From positions 171,264-235,263 of the forward strand of contig NZ_JADWPD010000005.1 in the NCBI RefSeq assembly GCF_017308975.1: a stretch of DNA of 64,000 nucleotides, given 5' to 3'. The position numbers and the translations under genes were made by a program. Source of the stretch: Amycolatopsis sp. MtRt-6 (GTDB lineage: Bacteria > Actinomycetota > Actinomycetes > Mycobacteriales > Pseudonocardiaceae). Positions 9,149 through 18,415 of the stretch are shown piece after piece. The stretch's first letter is position 1; every line of letters starts with the position of its first letter. Below the pieces are notes generated by a model, which worked only from the letters and a program-made list of their open reading frames with translations, did not search any database and was not told where the DNA came from.

Positions 9149-10087
9149 CTAGGGTTTCCGCCCGGCCACCCGGCGCAGTCCGGACTTGAGCTTGCGCCCG
9201 ACGAACAACGCCGGCCACGCCGCCGCGATCCCGGCGCCGAGCGGGAGCCCGCTCTGCCAGGCCGGCGCGCCCAGCGCCACCGGCTGCGCCGCTTCCTGCG
9301 GGTTGTGGTCGGTGATCCCGCCCCACCGGCTCGGCGGCAGGACAATGATCCGCGCCTTGCCGATGACGTCCGCGACCGGGACCGCGCCGTTGACGCCGCC
9401 GCCGCCCTGGAAGCGCGAGTCGTCGGAGTTGTTGCGGTTGTCGCCCATGACCCAGAGCATTCCGGCGGGAACCTTGACCGGGTCGAAGGACCGCTGCTCC
9501 TGGACGGCCGGGTCGTCCCAGTAGATGTACGGCTCGTCGAGCGCCTTGCCGTCCACGATGACGCGGCCCTGCGGGTCGCAGCACTGGACGGTCTGACCGC
9601 CGACGGCGATGACCCGCTTGACGAAGTCGCGCTCGTCCGGCGGGGCGAACCCGACCAGCGAACCGAGACCACGCAGGCCGCGGACGACGATGTTGCTCGA
9701 CTCCTGCGGCGGGATCTCGTTGTTGATCCACGACTGCGGGCCCTTGAAGACGATCACGTCACCCGGGGCGGGCTCGGTGAAGTCGTAGGTGACCCGGTCC
9801 ACGAGGATCCGGTCTCCGGTACACCCGGGACACCCGTGCAGGGTGGCCTCCATGGACCCCGAGGGGATCATGAAGACCTTCGCGAGGAATGTCTGGATCA
9901 GGATCGTGAGCACCAGGGCGATCACGAGCAGGATCGGCAGTTCCTTCCAGAACGACCGTTTCTTGGCGGGTTTGGCGCGCCGCCGGCGGGATCCCCCGCG
10001 CTCCTCGGAGCGGGACAGCCTGGGCTTGTCCTCCTCGGAGCGATCGGGGTCATCCTCGGGAGCGTTCTGGGACACGGGTTCGGCCAC
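9149..10087 (-). CDS. lepB: Signal peptidase I
   Basis: 312 residues. A charged cytoplasmic N-terminus of about 50 residues precedes one membrane helix (LPILLVIALVLTILIQTFLA). The S26 motifs follow: catalytic Ser in MIPSGSMEATL, catalytic Lys in ERDFVKRVIAVGG, and the GDNRNNSDDSR box. A second hydrophobic stretch near the C-terminus (GAGIAAAWPALFVG) may be another anchor. It removes signal peptides from secreted proteins. The start is GTG at 10087. It lies in the rplS-lepB-rnhB series, usual for actinobacteria. Confidence 0.95.
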   Translation of the reverse strand: MAEPVSQNAPEDDPDRSEEDKPRLSRSEERGGSRRRRAKPAKKRSFWKELPILLVIALVLTILIQTFLAKVFMIPSGSMEATLHGCPGCTGDRILVDRVTYDFTEPAPGDVIVFKGPQSWINNEIPPQESSNIVVRGLRGLGSLVGFAPPDERDFVKRVIAVGGQTVQCCDPQGRVIVDGKALDEPYIYWDDPAVQEQRSFDPVKVPAGMLWVMGDNRNNSDDSRFQGGGGVNGAVPVADVIGKARIIVLPPSRWGGITDHNPQEAAQPVALGAPAWQSGLPLGAGIAAAWPALFVGRKLKSGLRRVAGRKP

Positions 10088-10118
10088 GTCGTCAGGCTAC
10101 CGGTAACCGGGTGGTGAC

Positions 10119-10487
10119 TCAGTTAGCCGAGGCCGTCTCGCGGTTCTCGCGACGCTCCTTGATCTTGGCCTTCTTGCCGCGCAGGTCGCGGAGGTAGTAC
10201 AGCTTCGCGCGCCGCACGTCGCCGCGCTTGTGCACCTCGATCTCGGCCAGGTTCGGCGAGTGCACCGGGAAGGTGCGCTCGACGCCGACGCCGAACGAAA
10301 CCTTGCGCACGGTGAAGGTCTCCCGGATGCCACCGCCCTGACGGCGGATGACCACGCCCTGGAAGACCTGGTTGCGCTCGCGGTTGCCCTCGATGACGCG
10401 GACACTCACCTTGAGCGTGTCGCCCGGGCGGAAGTCCGGGATGTCGGAACGCAGCGACTGCTTGTCCAGCGCGTCCAGGGTGTTCAT
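10119..10487 (-). CDS. rplS: 50S ribosomal protein L19
   Basis: 122 residues starting [20 protein letters not shown], with the family core [20 protein letters not shown] and [20 protein letters not shown] at the end. L19 sits at the 30S-50S interface. The ATG at 10487 gives the family length. About 166 bp separate it from trmD, and TTGACA and TAATAC sequences occur in that gap on the minus strand, so it may have its own promoter besides readthrough from rpsP-trmD. Confidence 0.96.
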   Translation of the reverse strand: MNTLDALDKQSLRSDIPDFRPGDTLKVSVRVIEGNRERNQVFQGVVIRRQGGGIRETFTVRKVSFGVGVERTFPVHSPNLAEIEVHKRGDVRRAKLYYLRDLRGKKAKIKERRENRETASAN

Positions 10488-10653
10488 CGGTGGTCCGTCC
10501 TCGTCTTCGGTATGGCTTGCGTACAGATCCCGGGCGCGCAACGGTGCCGCTGCGGGCGACCCGGGGGGCTGATGGCGGGCTCGTGGACGAGGAGGTCCAC
10601 TCACGCCAACCTGTCAAGTATTACAGACCGGGGTTCCGGCGAATGCACCGGCC

Positions 10654-11400
10654 CTAAGCCTGCCCGGGGTCCAAGCCCTCCAGGACCCCGCGATCGTGCT
10701 TGTCGAGACTACCTTCCGGCAGCGCCGCCAGGAGATCGGGGCGGCGGCGGGCCGTGCGCTCGAGGGCCTGGTCACGCCGCCAGCGGTCGATCAGGGCGTG
10801 ATTGCCCGACCGCAGCACGTCCGGCACGGCCAGGTCGCGCCACACCTCCGGCCGCGTGTAGCTGGGCCCCTCGAGCAGGCCGTCGGAGAACGAGTCCTCC
10901 GCGGCCGAGCGCGCGTTGCCGAGCACCCCCGGCAGCAGCCGGACGACGGCCTCGACGATGACCAGCACCGCCGCCTCGCCGCCGACCAGCACGTAGTCGC
11001 CGATCGACACCTCGTCGACCGGCATCCGGCGGGCCGCGTCGTCGACGACCCGCTGGTCGATGCCCTCGTACCGGCCGCAGGCGAAGACCAGATGCTGCTC
11101 CGCCGCGTAGGCGTGCGCCAGCTCCTGGGTGAACGGCTTCCCCGCCGGCGTCGGCACGACGAGCCGTGTCTCGGACGTGCAGACGTCGTCCAGGGCCGGG
11201 CCCCAGATCTGCGGCTTCATGACCATGCCGGGGCCGCCGCCGTACGGGGCGTCGTCGACCGCGCGGTGCACGTCGTGGGTCCAGTCGCGCAGGTCGTGCA
11301 CGCCGACCTCGATGAGGCCGCGGTCGATCGCCCGGCCCAGCAGCGCGGCACGCAGTGGGTCGAGGTATTCGGGGAAGATCGTGACGACGTCGATCCGCAT
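10654..11400 (-). CDS. trmD: tRNA (guanine-37-N1)-methyltransferase
   Basis: 248 residues. [20 protein letters not shown] and [19 protein letters not shown] are TrmD signatures, and the trefoil-knot SAM site [10 protein letters not shown] and [13 protein letters not shown] is complete. TrmD methylates G37 beside the anticodon to keep the reading frame. The ATG overlaps the rimM stop by one base (TGATG), in the rpsP-khpA-rimM-trmD operon. Confidence 0.97.
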   Translation of the reverse strand: MRIDVVTIFPEYLDPLRAALLGRAIDRGLIEVGVHDLRDWTHDVHRAVDDAPYGGGPGMVMKPQIWGPALDDVCTSETRLVVPTPAGKPFTQELAHAYAAEQHLVFACGRYEGIDQRVVDDAARRMPVDEVSIGDYVLVGGEAAVLVIVEAVVRLLPGVLGNARSAAEDSFSDGLLEGPSYTRPEVWRDLAVPDVLRSGNHALIDRWRRDQALERTARRRPDLLAALPEGSLDKHDRGVLEGLDPGQA

Positions 11401-11912
11401 CAGGCGTCCAGGAGCCCTTCCGGCGGGTCGAGCACGACGCGGCCACCGGCGACGTCCACGGTCGGGACGATCGCGCGGACGAACGGCACGAGCGCCGGAC
11501 GGCCGTCGACGTCCAGCTCCAGCAGCTCGCCCGCGGGCGAGTGGACGACCTCGACGACCTTCCCGACGACCGTGCCGTCGGTCAGCTCGGCCCGCAGGCC
11601 GGCCAGCTCGTGGTCGTAGAACTCGTCGGGGTCCGCGGTCGGCGGCAGCGTGGCCGTGTCGGCCAGCAGCAGCGCACCCCGCAGCGTCTCGGCGACGTCG
11701 CGGGTGAGGACCTCCTCGAAACGCACCAGCAGCCGCCCGCTGTGTTCGCGGGCGGCTGCGATGGTGAGTTCCCTCTTGCTGCCGTCACGCAGCTTCGTCG
11801 TGACGGCCGCACCGATCTTGAACCGCTCTTCCGGCGAGTCCGTGCGCACGTCCACCGCGAGTTCCCCGCGGATTCCGTGCGCCTTCGCGATGCGGCCGAC
11901 TACGACGTCCAT
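11400..11912 (-). CDS. rimM: 16S rRNA processing protein RimM
   Basis: 170 residues. The N-terminal RimM domain ([20 protein letters not shown]) and the C-terminal PRC-barrel ([40 protein letters not shown]) are both clear. RimM assists maturation of the 30S head and binds S19. It sits between khpA and trmD in the classical operon, with a 20-bp gap to khpA. Confidence 0.96.
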   Translation of the reverse strand: MDVVVGRIAKAHGIRGELAVDVRTDSPEERFKIGAAVTTKLRDGSKRELTIAAAREHSGRLLVRFEEVLTRDVAETLRGALLLADTATLPPTADPDEFYDHELAGLRAELTDGTVVGKVVEVVHSPAGELLELDVDGRPALVPFVRAIVPTVDVAGGRVVLDPPEGLLDA

Positions 11913-11932
11913 CCTGACCGTTTCGATGAGGC

Positions 11933-12172
11933 TCAGCGGTCGGTGTCGACGACGTCCACGCGGACGCCGCGGCCACCGATGCCACCCATGACGGTGCGCA
12001 GGGCGGTCGCCGTGCGACCACCCCGGCCGATCACCTTGCCGAGGTCGTCGGGGTGCACGTGCACCTCGAGCGTGCGGCCACGGCGCGTGGTCAGCAGCTC
12101 GACCCGGACCTCGTCCGGGTTGTCGACGATCCCGCGCACCAGGTGCTCGAGGGAGTCCGCGAGGAAACTCAC
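11933..12172 (-). CDS. khpA: KH-domain RNA-binding protein KhpA
   Basis: 79 residues, a single KH domain with the GxxG loop in [19 protein letters not shown]. KhpA/YlqC proteins bind RNA, often with KhpB, and affect cell division and elongation in Gram-positives. The start overlaps the rpsP stop by four bases (ATGA), so translation is coupled to S16. The position between rpsP and rimM is highly conserved. Confidence 0.95.
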   Translation of the reverse strand: MSFLADSLEHLVRGIVDNPDEVRVELLTTRRGRTLEVHVHPDDLGKVIGRGGRTATALRTVMGGIGGRGVRVDVVDTDR

Positions 12173-12612
12173 TCGGACTTCTCGCCCTCAGCGGCCTCCG
12201 CCTTCTCGGCCTCGGCCTTCTTCGGGGTGGACTTCTTCTTCGGCGTGGTGGCCTCGGTGGTGGGCTCCTCGCCGGCCGCGGCCAGCGCCGCGTTGAACAG
12301 GTCCTGCTTGGACGGCTTCGGCTCGGCCACCTTCAGGGTGCCCTCGGCGCCCGGCAGGCCCTTGAACTTCTGCCAGTCACCGGTGATCTCCAGCAGGCGC
12401 TGGACCGGCTCGGTCGGCTGCGCGCCGACACCCAGCCAGTACTGGGCGCGCTCGGAGACGACCTCGATCAGGCTCGGCTCTTCCTTCGGGTGGTACTTGC
12501 CGATCGTCTCGATGGCCTTGCCGTCCCGGCGGGTGCGCGCGTCGGCGACGATGATGCGGTAGTACGGCGCACGGATCTTGCCGAGGCGCTGCAGCTTGAT
12601 CTTGACGGCCAC
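12169..12612 (-). CDS. rpsP: 30S ribosomal protein S16
   Basis: 147 residues starting [20 protein letters not shown], with [20 protein letters not shown]. The first 85 or so residues are the S16 fold; the remaining tail is rich in Lys, Glu and Ala ([20 protein letters not shown]), a common actinobacterial extension. It heads the rpsP-khpA-rimM-trmD operon. Confidence 0.97.
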   Translation of the reverse strand: MAVKIKLQRLGKIRAPYYRIIVADARTRRDGKAIETIGKYHPKEEPSLIEVVSERAQYWLGVGAQPTEPVQRLLEITGDWQKFKGLPGAEGTLKVAEPKPSKQDLFNAALAAAGEEPTTEATTPKKKSTPKKAEAEKAEAAEGEKSE

Positions 12613-12746
12613 GGGTGTGGGTTCTCCTCGAGTCTCTCTGGTGCTGGGCTGGGCGCACGCGGGCCGAGTGGGGACACGGACGCGGGCACCCGAAGGTCAG
12701 GAGCTTTCGCGCGGTGAGAGGGTCCGGCGGAAGCAGGCAGTGCACC

Positions 12747-12752
12747 ATTCTG
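12747..12752 (-). promoter_or_regulatory. Probable rpsP promoter -10
   Basis: In the 159-bp gap upstream of rpsP the minus strand reads CATCTGGCAGAATGGTGC, with CAGAAT at 12752-12747 as -10 and a weak TGAGTG 16 bp upstream. Its place at the head of the ribosomal operon supports it. The rest of the gap holds no gene. Confidence 0.4.
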
Positions 12753-12771
12753 CCAGATGGCACCCGCGCAC

Positions 12772-13566
12772 TCAGAAAGAGGCCACCCCGAGCGCCCCGA
12801 GCAGGATGGTCAGCGCCGGGAGGAAGTTGTTCACCTGGTGCGCGACGATACTGCCCGGCAGCCGCCCGGTGACCAGCCGGACCAGACCGATCGGCACCGC
12901 GATGACCAGCAGCAACGTCGTCCGCAGCGGCTCGAGGTGGCTGGCCGCGAACACCGCCGTCGACAGCAGGAACGCCGCGACGCGGCCCCAGCGCTCGCTG
13001 CGCCACTGCAGCTGCTCCGCGGCACCCCAGAGCAGGCCGCGGTAGATGATCTCCTCGCAGATCGGGCCGAGCAGCCAGAGGTAGACGAACATCACCAGGG
13101 CCGCCGAGATCGACATCCGGCGGTCCTCGACCAGCGCGCTGATCGCCGACGTCGCGTTGGCGTCGCCGACCAGCCGCGTCCACAGGTAGGCGGCGACGGT
13201 GGTGAAGACGAGGCCGACGCAGCCGTACCGGAGCCCGGTCTTCACGTCGGCCCAGCGCCACTCGAGCCGCAGGTCGGCGAGGGGGCCGTTGCCGCGGACG
13301 TAGGTGATCAGCACCGCGACGCCGGCCGCGATCATCGTCGGCAGCATGGTGCCGAGCAGCACGACGCGCATCGGCAGCGGGCCGGGGCCGGTGTCGCCGA
13401 CGAGGACGGACACGAAGGCCGCGGACGCCAGCAGCACCGCCTCGACGAGCAGGAACGCCCCGAAACCCCACCGGTGCCGCGGCGCGGGCGGCAGGAAGGC
13501 GGGCTCCTCCGGCTCCGGCAACGGCGTCGCGTCGGCAGCCGGGTCCCGGGGCTGGGAAGTGGTCAC
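12772..13566 (-). CDS. CPBP-family intramembrane protease (first copy)
   Basis: 264 residues with about eight hydrophobic segments after a 30-residue Pro/acidic cytoplasmic start. The CPBP/ABI (CAAX protease and bacteriocin-processing) motifs are present: LGPICEEIIYRGLLWG (EExxxR), FAASH, and HQVNN near the end. Members are glutamic intramembrane proteases, but substrates are unknown for most. It is followed upstream by a second, divergent copy on the same strand, 102 bp away. Confidence 0.88.
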   Translation of the reverse strand: MTTSQPRDPAADATPLPEPEEPAFLPPAPRHRWGFGAFLLVEAVLLASAAFVSVLVGDTGPGPLPMRVVLLGTMLPTMIAAGVAVLITYVRGNGPLADLRLEWRWADVKTGLRYGCVGLVFTTVAAYLWTRLVGDANATSAISALVEDRRMSISAALVMFVYLWLLGPICEEIIYRGLLWGAAEQLQWRSERWGRVAAFLLSTAVFAASHLEPLRTTLLLVIAVPIGLVRLVTGRLPGSIVAHQVNNFLPALTILLGALGVASF

Positions 13567-13668
13567 GCCTTGCCCTCCGCGTCGCTCGGCTCCAGGTGTC
13601 GAGCCTAGCCGCCGGGATGTGATCGCACAGTATCCGTCCAGCTACTGTCCATCGAACTTCGCAACGCC

Positions 13669-14403
13669 TCAGTGCGCGACGAACAGCAGCACGGCGGGCG
13701 GCAGGTTGTTGGCCGCGTGGGCGATCACCCCGGCGCTGACCCGGCCGGACAGGTACCGGGCCAGCCCCATCGCGATGCCCTGGCCGAACAGGGCGATGGT
13801 GCGGGTCGGCTCGCCGTGCAGCTGGGCGAACACGAGCGAGGTGAGCACGAGCACCACCCAGGGCGGGACCCGGTGGAACGACAGCGCGTTCCACAGCGTG
13901 CCGCGGACCAGCAGCTCTTCGGTGATCGGCGCGCCGGCGATGACGATCACGGCCGCGAGCACCAGCCACACGGTGTCGCCGTCGAAGGTGTCGGCGAGGT
14001 CGGTCAGCGGGCTGTCGGAGACGTCGTCGGCGCCGTAGACCGCGATCAGCATCAGGTTGAGCAGGTAGCCGACGACCAGCGCGAGCACGCCGCAGGCGAG
14101 GCCGATCCGGACGTCGCGCCAGGTCGGCTTGAGGCCGAAGTCGGCGCGCAGGCCCTCGCCCCACAGCCACGAGCCGGCCGCCGGGCCGAGGCCGAGCAGC
14201 AGGTTGGGCACGAACGCCAGGAGCAGCAGCGGGCCGATGTCGTGCAGTTCGAGGGGGTCGAACTCGCCGACGTTGCGGTTGACCGCCGCGGCGATGATCA
14301 GGTTGGCCAGGTAGTAGCCGGCGATCCCCGCGAAGAACGCCACGAAACACCAGTGCGCCCTCAGCACGCGCCGTGCGCCGTCGTCGTCCGTCACGCGCCC
14401 CAC
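13669..14403 (-). CDS. CPBP-family intramembrane protease (second copy)
   Basis: 244 residues, strongly hydrophobic. The EExxxR motif is APITEELLVRGTLWN, with the His in VFAQLHGEPTR and the terminal HAANN. It is only distantly similar to the neighbouring copy, so this is an old duplication or independent recruitment. The start is uncertain: GTG at 14403 is chosen because a GGGGGCGG sequence lies nine bases upstream; TTG 14424 and GTG 14394 are alternatives. Confidence 0.83.
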   Translation of the reverse strand: MGRVTDDDGARRVLRAHWCFVAFFAGIAGYYLANLIIAAAVNRNVGEFDPLELHDIGPLLLLAFVPNLLLGLGPAAGSWLWGEGLRADFGLKPTWRDVRIGLACGVLALVVGYLLNLMLIAVYGADDVSDSPLTDLADTFDGDTVWLVLAAVIVIAGAPITEELLVRGTLWNALSFHRVPPWVVLVLTSLVFAQLHGEPTRTIALFGQGIAMGLARYLSGRVSAGVIAHAANNLPPAVLLFVAH

Positions 14404-14439
14404 GCTAAAGTGCCGCCCCCGCAAGGAAATCAGCGGGGT

Positions 14440-15516
14440 CTAGGCGTACACGACCCCGCCGAGCACGATGTGCGAAGGATGCCGCAGGACGCCCAGGTCC
14501 TCGCGCGGATCGCTCGGGTAGACGAGCAGGTCGGCGGGCGCGCCGTCGGCGATGCCGGGGTGGCCGAGCCAGTCGCGGGCCGCCCAGGACGCGCTCGCGA
14601 GGGCCTGCTCGCGCGTCATTCCCGCGCGGTGGAGCGCCTCGATCTCGTCGACGAGCCTGCCGTGCTCGACCAGGCCCCCGGCGTCACTGCCCGCGAAGAC
14701 GCGTACGCCGGCTTCGATGGCCGAAGCGACCATGTCGCCCACGCCGGCGTGCAACGCGCGCATGTGCGCCGCGTACGTCGGGTACTTGCCCGCCTTGTCC
14801 GCGATGCCCGGGAAGTTCTCGATGTTGATCAGGGTCGGCACGAGCGCGACGTCGTGGCGCGCCAGCTCCGCGAGCTGGTCGGCGCTCAGGCCGGTGCCGT
14901 GCTCCAGGCAGTCGATGCCGGACGCGATGAGGCCGGGCATCGCGGCTTCGCCGAACACGTGCGCGGTGACGCGGGCGCCGTGGTCGTGCGCGACCTTGAC
15001 GGCTTCGGCGAGGACGTCGTCCGGCCACAGCGGCGCGAGGTCGCCCACCCCGCGGTCGATCCAGTCACCGACGAGCTTGACCCAGCCGTCGCCGTCGCGC
15101 GCCTGCTCGGCGACCGCTTCCGGCAGGTGCGCCGGGTCGTCCAGCTCGATGCCCAGGCCCGGGATGTACCGCTTGGTGAGGGCAAGGTGCCGTCCGGCGC
15201 GGATGATCGCCGGCAGGTCGGCGCGCCGCTGCAGCGGCCGGACGTCGATCGGGAGGCCGCAGTCGCGGATGAGCAGCGTGCCCGCGTCCCGGTCCTGCCG
15301 GGCCTGGGCGGCCGCCTCTTCGAGGGAGACGGGCCCGCCGACGCCGATGCCGGGGTGGCAGTGCGCGTCGACCAGGCCGGGCACGAGGAAGACGTCCCGG
15401 CCGAGGGTCTCGGCGTCCGGCACCGGCTCGAAGGAGATCCGGCCGCCGGTGATCCACAGCTCCCCCGGCTCGCCGCCGGGCAGGATCACCCCGGCGGCGT
15501 GGAGCGCGGTGCTCAA
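14440..15516 (-). CDS. Metal-dependent amidohydrolase
   Basis: 358 residues, amidohydrolase superfamily TIM barrel. The ligands are visible: HxH in VDAHCHPG (about residue 50), Lys in GWVKLVGDW, His in VTAHVFGEAA, His in CLEHGTGL, and Asp in FAGSDAGGL. The substrate cannot be assigned; imidazolonepropionase-like and prolidase-like members share this layout. The TTG start overlaps the ffh stop by four bases (TTGA), an unusual coupling to the signal recognition particle gene. Confidence 0.85.
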   Translation of the reverse strand: MSTALHAAGVILPGGEPGELWITGGRISFEPVPDAETLGRDVFLVPGLVDAHCHPGIGVGGPVSLEEAAAQARQDRDAGTLLIRDCGLPIDVRPLQRRADLPAIIRAGRHLALTKRYIPGLGIELDDPAHLPEAVAEQARDGDGWVKLVGDWIDRGVGDLAPLWPDDVLAEAVKVAHDHGARVTAHVFGEAAMPGLIASGIDCLEHGTGLSADQLAELARHDVALVPTLINIENFPGIADKAGKYPTYAAHMRALHAGVGDMVASAIEAGVRVFAGSDAGGLVEHGRLVDEIEALHRAGMTREQALASASWAARDWLGHPGIADGAPADLLVYPSDPREDLGVLRHPSHIVLGGVVYA

Positions 15517-17051
15517 TTGTCCTTGGGGTTCTTGGGCAGCTTGAACTTCGACGGGTCGAAGCCCGGGACGTCGTTCATGCCGCCGAGCTGCGACAGGTCG
15601 GGCATCCCGCCCGGCATGCCACCGCCCGGGGGCAGCATCGGCATGCCGCCGGGGAAGCCGCCACGGACCTTGGGGGGCGTGGGACCGCGGCCCTTCTTGC
15701 CCTTCTTGCCCTTGCGGGACTTCGAGCCGCCGCCCCCGCCGCCGAAGCCGAACCGGCCGGCCATCTGGGCCATCATCTTGCGGGCCTCGAAGAACCGGTT
15801 GACCAGGTCGTTGACCTCGCGGACGGTGACGCCGGAGCCGTTGGCGATGCGCAGCCGCCGCGAGCCGTTGATCATCTTCGGGTCGTCGCGCTCGGCCGGG
15901 GTCATGCCGCGGATGATCGCCTGCAGCTTGTCGAGGTGCTTGTCGTCGACCTGGGCCAGCTGGTCCTTCATCTGGCCGGCGCCCGGGAGCATGCCGAGCA
16001 GGTTGCCGATCGGGCCCATCTTGCGGACCGCGAGCATTTGCTCGAGGAAGTCTTCCAGGGTCAGCTGGCCGCTGGACAGCTTCGCCGCGGCCTTCTCGGC
16101 CTGGTCCTGGTCGAAGGCCTGCTCGGCCTGCTCGATCAGGGTGAGGACGTCACCCATGCCGAGGATCCGCGACGCCATCCGGTCGGGGTGGAAGGTGTCG
16201 AAGTCTTCGAGCTTCTCGCCGTTGGAGGCGAAGAGGATCGGCTGGCCGGTGACCTCGCGGACGCTCAGCGCGGCACCACCGCGGGCGTCGCCGTCGAGCT
16301 TGGTGAGCACGACGCCGGTGAAGCCGACGCCGTCGCGGAACGCCTCGGCCGTCGTCACGGCGTCCTGACCGATCATCGCGTCGACGACGAACAGGACCTC
16401 GTCCGGGTTCACCGCGTCGCGGATGTCCGCGGCCTGCTTCATCAGCTCTTCGTCGACACCCAGGCGGCCCGCGGTGTCGACCACGACGACGTCGTGCTGC
16501 GCGTGCTTGGCCTCGGCGATGGCGCGGCGGGCGACGTCGACCGGGTCGCCGACGCCGTTGCCGGGCTCGGGCGCGAAGGTGACGACGCCGGCGCGCTCGC
16601 CGACGACCTGCAGCTGCGTGACGGCGTTCGGGCGCTGGAGGTCGCAGGCGACCAGCATCGGCGCGTGGCCCTGCTTCTTCAGCCACATCGCCAGCTTGCC
16701 GGCGAGCGTCGTCTTACCGGCACCCTGCAGACCCGCGAGCATGATGACGGTCGGCGGGGTCTTGGCCAGGTTGAGCCGGCGCGTCTCGCCGCCGAGGATC
16801 CCGACGAGCTCCTCGTTGACGATCTTGATGACCTGCTGCGCGGGGTTGAGCGCCTGGGAGACCTCGGCGCCCTTCGCCCGCTCCTTGATCCTCGCGATGA
16901 AGGTCTTGACCACGCCGAGGGCGACGTCGGCCTCCAGCAGCGCGATGCGGATTTCGCGCGCGGTGGCGTCGATGTCGGCGTCGGACAGCTTGCCCTTGCG
17001 CGTGAGCGTCTGCAGGGCGGCGGTGAGCCGATCGGAGAGGGTGTCGAACAC
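15513..17051 (-). CDS. ffh: Signal recognition particle protein Ffh
   Basis: 512 residues. It has the N domain (VFDTLSDRLTAALQTLTRKG), the G domain with P-loop GLQGAGKTTLAGKLA, DTAGRLGVDEEL and TKLDGDARGG, and a Met-rich M domain (FLEQMLAVRKMGPIGNLLGM). It ends in a Gly/Met/Pro-rich tail with poly-Gly and basic stretches. Ffh binds signal sequences and SRP RNA and docks on FtsY, which is also in this window. The GTG start at 17051 gives the family N-terminus; the frame is open further upstream. Confidence 0.96.
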   Translation of the reverse strand: MFDTLSDRLTAALQTLTRKGKLSDADIDATAREIRIALLEADVALGVVKTFIARIKERAKGAEVSQALNPAQQVIKIVNEELVGILGGETRRLNLAKTPPTVIMLAGLQGAGKTTLAGKLAMWLKKQGHAPMLVACDLQRPNAVTQLQVVGERAGVVTFAPEPGNGVGDPVDVARRAIAEAKHAQHDVVVVDTAGRLGVDEELMKQAADIRDAVNPDEVLFVVDAMIGQDAVTTAEAFRDGVGFTGVVLTKLDGDARGGAALSVREVTGQPILFASNGEKLEDFDTFHPDRMASRILGMGDVLTLIEQAEQAFDQDQAEKAAAKLSSGQLTLEDFLEQMLAVRKMGPIGNLLGMLPGAGQMKDQLAQVDDKHLDKLQAIIRGMTPAERDDPKMINGSRRLRIANGSGVTVREVNDLVNRFFEARKMMAQMAGRFGFGGGGGGSKSRKGKKGKKGRGPTPPKVRGGFPGGMPMLPPGGGMPGGMPDLSQLGGMNDVPGFDPSKFKLPKNPKDN

Positions 17052-17212
17052 GGGTGTGCACGCTCCAGCTGGGTCGATGGTGGCGCGCCGGACTCGGCCG
17101 GCCCTGTCGAGGGTAGTCGCTCCGGGTCTCCCGCTCTCGCGGGCCGCTCGCCGCAACCTCGGCGGGGCAGGCAAGGTGATCACCACGACCGCCGGTTCGC
17201 GGACGCCGGAAA

Positions 17213-17380
17213 GCTGCCGTGGAGACCCCTCGATCCCTCCACGGCAGCCTTCGGACACCCCCTTGGGCCCCGCGCCACCTCCCCGTGGTGCGGGACGGGT
17301 CCCGGAAACGGGCCGCTCCTCCTTCGGCCCGCCCCGGAACCCTGGCGTCTGGACGGCTCACCTCCCCAGGGGCCGTCCCG
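17213..17380. other. Structured non-coding region between ffh and Ku
   Basis: The 438-bp gap 17052-17489 has no recognisable gene. Its middle holds consecutive hairpins. The first is an 11-bp stem, GCTGCCGTGGA (17213-17223) with TCCACGGCAGC (17238-17248). Next is CGCGCCAC/GTGGTGCG at 17271-17292. Last is CGGGACGG (17291-17298) pairing with CCGTCCCG (17373-17380) around CCCG-GAAA-CGGG, a GNRA-type tetraloop on the plus strand. The first hairpin could end Ku transcription. It does not look like SRP RNA. With GC this high, chance folding is possible. Confidence 0.4.
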
Positions 17381-17489
17381 ACTTCCCCCCTCGCCAGCGA
17401 TCCGGTACCCGCTGACAGGGAGAAGTCTGCCGCGCCGGGGGACGGCCGGTTGAGTGTGAGAACCCTCAATTACCCGTGGGTAGTAATAC

Positions 17490-18362
17490 TCAAGACGTCT
17501 TCGACCGGCTGCGGGTCGCGGCCCGCTTCGCCGTCGTACGCGCCTTCGCGGCCCTCGAAGCCGCCGCCTTGGCCTTCGTGACCGCCGCGTTGCGCGCGTC
17601 CTCCGCTTCGGCCGCGCTCTCCTGCAACGCCGCCAGCAGGCGGGTCACTCCCTCGGCCTGCTCGGCGGCCGTCGGCTGGACCACCTCGGCGCCGTCGATC
17701 TTCGCCTGGACCAGCGCCTGGAAGGCTTCGCGGTAACGGTCGGGGTAGCGGCCCGGGTCGAACTCGCCGGTCAGCTCCTCGACCAGGTTCACCGCGCGCC
17801 GCAGCTCGCCGGGGCGGATGTCGACGTCGGCGTGCTGGAACGGGAAGTCCGGGGTGCGCACCTCGTCCGGCCAGCGCATCGTCTCCAGCACGATCACCTG
17901 GTCGCGCACCCGCAACGCGCCGAGCGTCTCGCGGCGGCGCAGCGCCACCGTGACCAGCGCGAGCCGGCCCGACTGCTGGAGCGCCTCGCTGAACAGCACG
18001 TACGGCTTCGTGCCCGCCGGCTCGGGTTCGAGGTAGTAGCTCTTCGCGAACCAGAGCGGGTCGACGTCGGGCACCGGCGCGAAGCCGCGGATGGCGATCG
18101 TGCGGCCCGGCATCGGGAGCGACGCCAGCTCGTGGGCCGACAGCAGGACGACGTCGCCGCCGGGGACCGGGTAGCCGTGGACCATCTCCTCCGGTGGCAC
18201 CTCGGCGCCGTCGACCTCGCACACGCGCTTGACCCGGACGCGGCCGCCGTCGGACTCGTGCACCTGGTGCAGCGGGATCTCCCGCTCCTCGGTGGCGCTG
18301 TACGCCTTCACCGGGATGGCGTAACTGCCGAACCCGATCGTGCCTGTCCACACCGCGCGCAT
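17490..18362 (-). CDS. ku: Non-homologous end-joining protein Ku
   Basis: 290 residues. MRAVWTGTIGFGSYAIPVKA is the bacterial Ku signature; the beta-barrel core and PGRYPDRYREAFQALVQAKI follow, then a Lys/Ala/Arg-rich tail that binds DNA. Ku rings load on DNA ends and recruit LigD, which is not in this window. The ATG at 18362 is preceded by GGAGG at eight bases; a GTG at 18371 would add three residues. No neighbour is functionally linked. Confidence 0.95.
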   Translation of the reverse strand: MRAVWTGTIGFGSYAIPVKAYSATEEREIPLHQVHESDGGRVRVKRVCEVDGAEVPPEEMVHGYPVPGGDVVLLSAHELASLPMPGRTIAIRGFAPVPDVDPLWFAKSYYLEPEPAGTKPYVLFSEALQQSGRLALVTVALRRRETLGALRVRDQVIVLETMRWPDEVRTPDFPFQHADVDIRPGELRRAVNLVEELTGEFDPGRYPDRYREAFQALVQAKIDGAEVVQPTAAEQAEGVTRLLAALQESAAEAEDARNAAVTKAKAAASRAAKARTTAKRAATRSRSKTS

Positions 18363-18415
18363 CCGTGCCACCTCCGCAGCTCCCAGGCTAGACAGCGGCC
18401 GCGGCGGATCGACAG

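Noticed and set aside
13672-16368. Very long plus-strand open frame (nearly 900 codons) across the CPBP, amidohydrolase and ffh region
   Set aside because: It is antisense to three well-supported genes, its translation is Arg/Asp/Val-rich with no domain, and long antisense frames are expected at this GC content.
17052-17489. SRP RNA gene beside ffh
   Set aside because: I could not find the conserved GGAAGG/GCAGCC apical motif; only generic hairpins are present.
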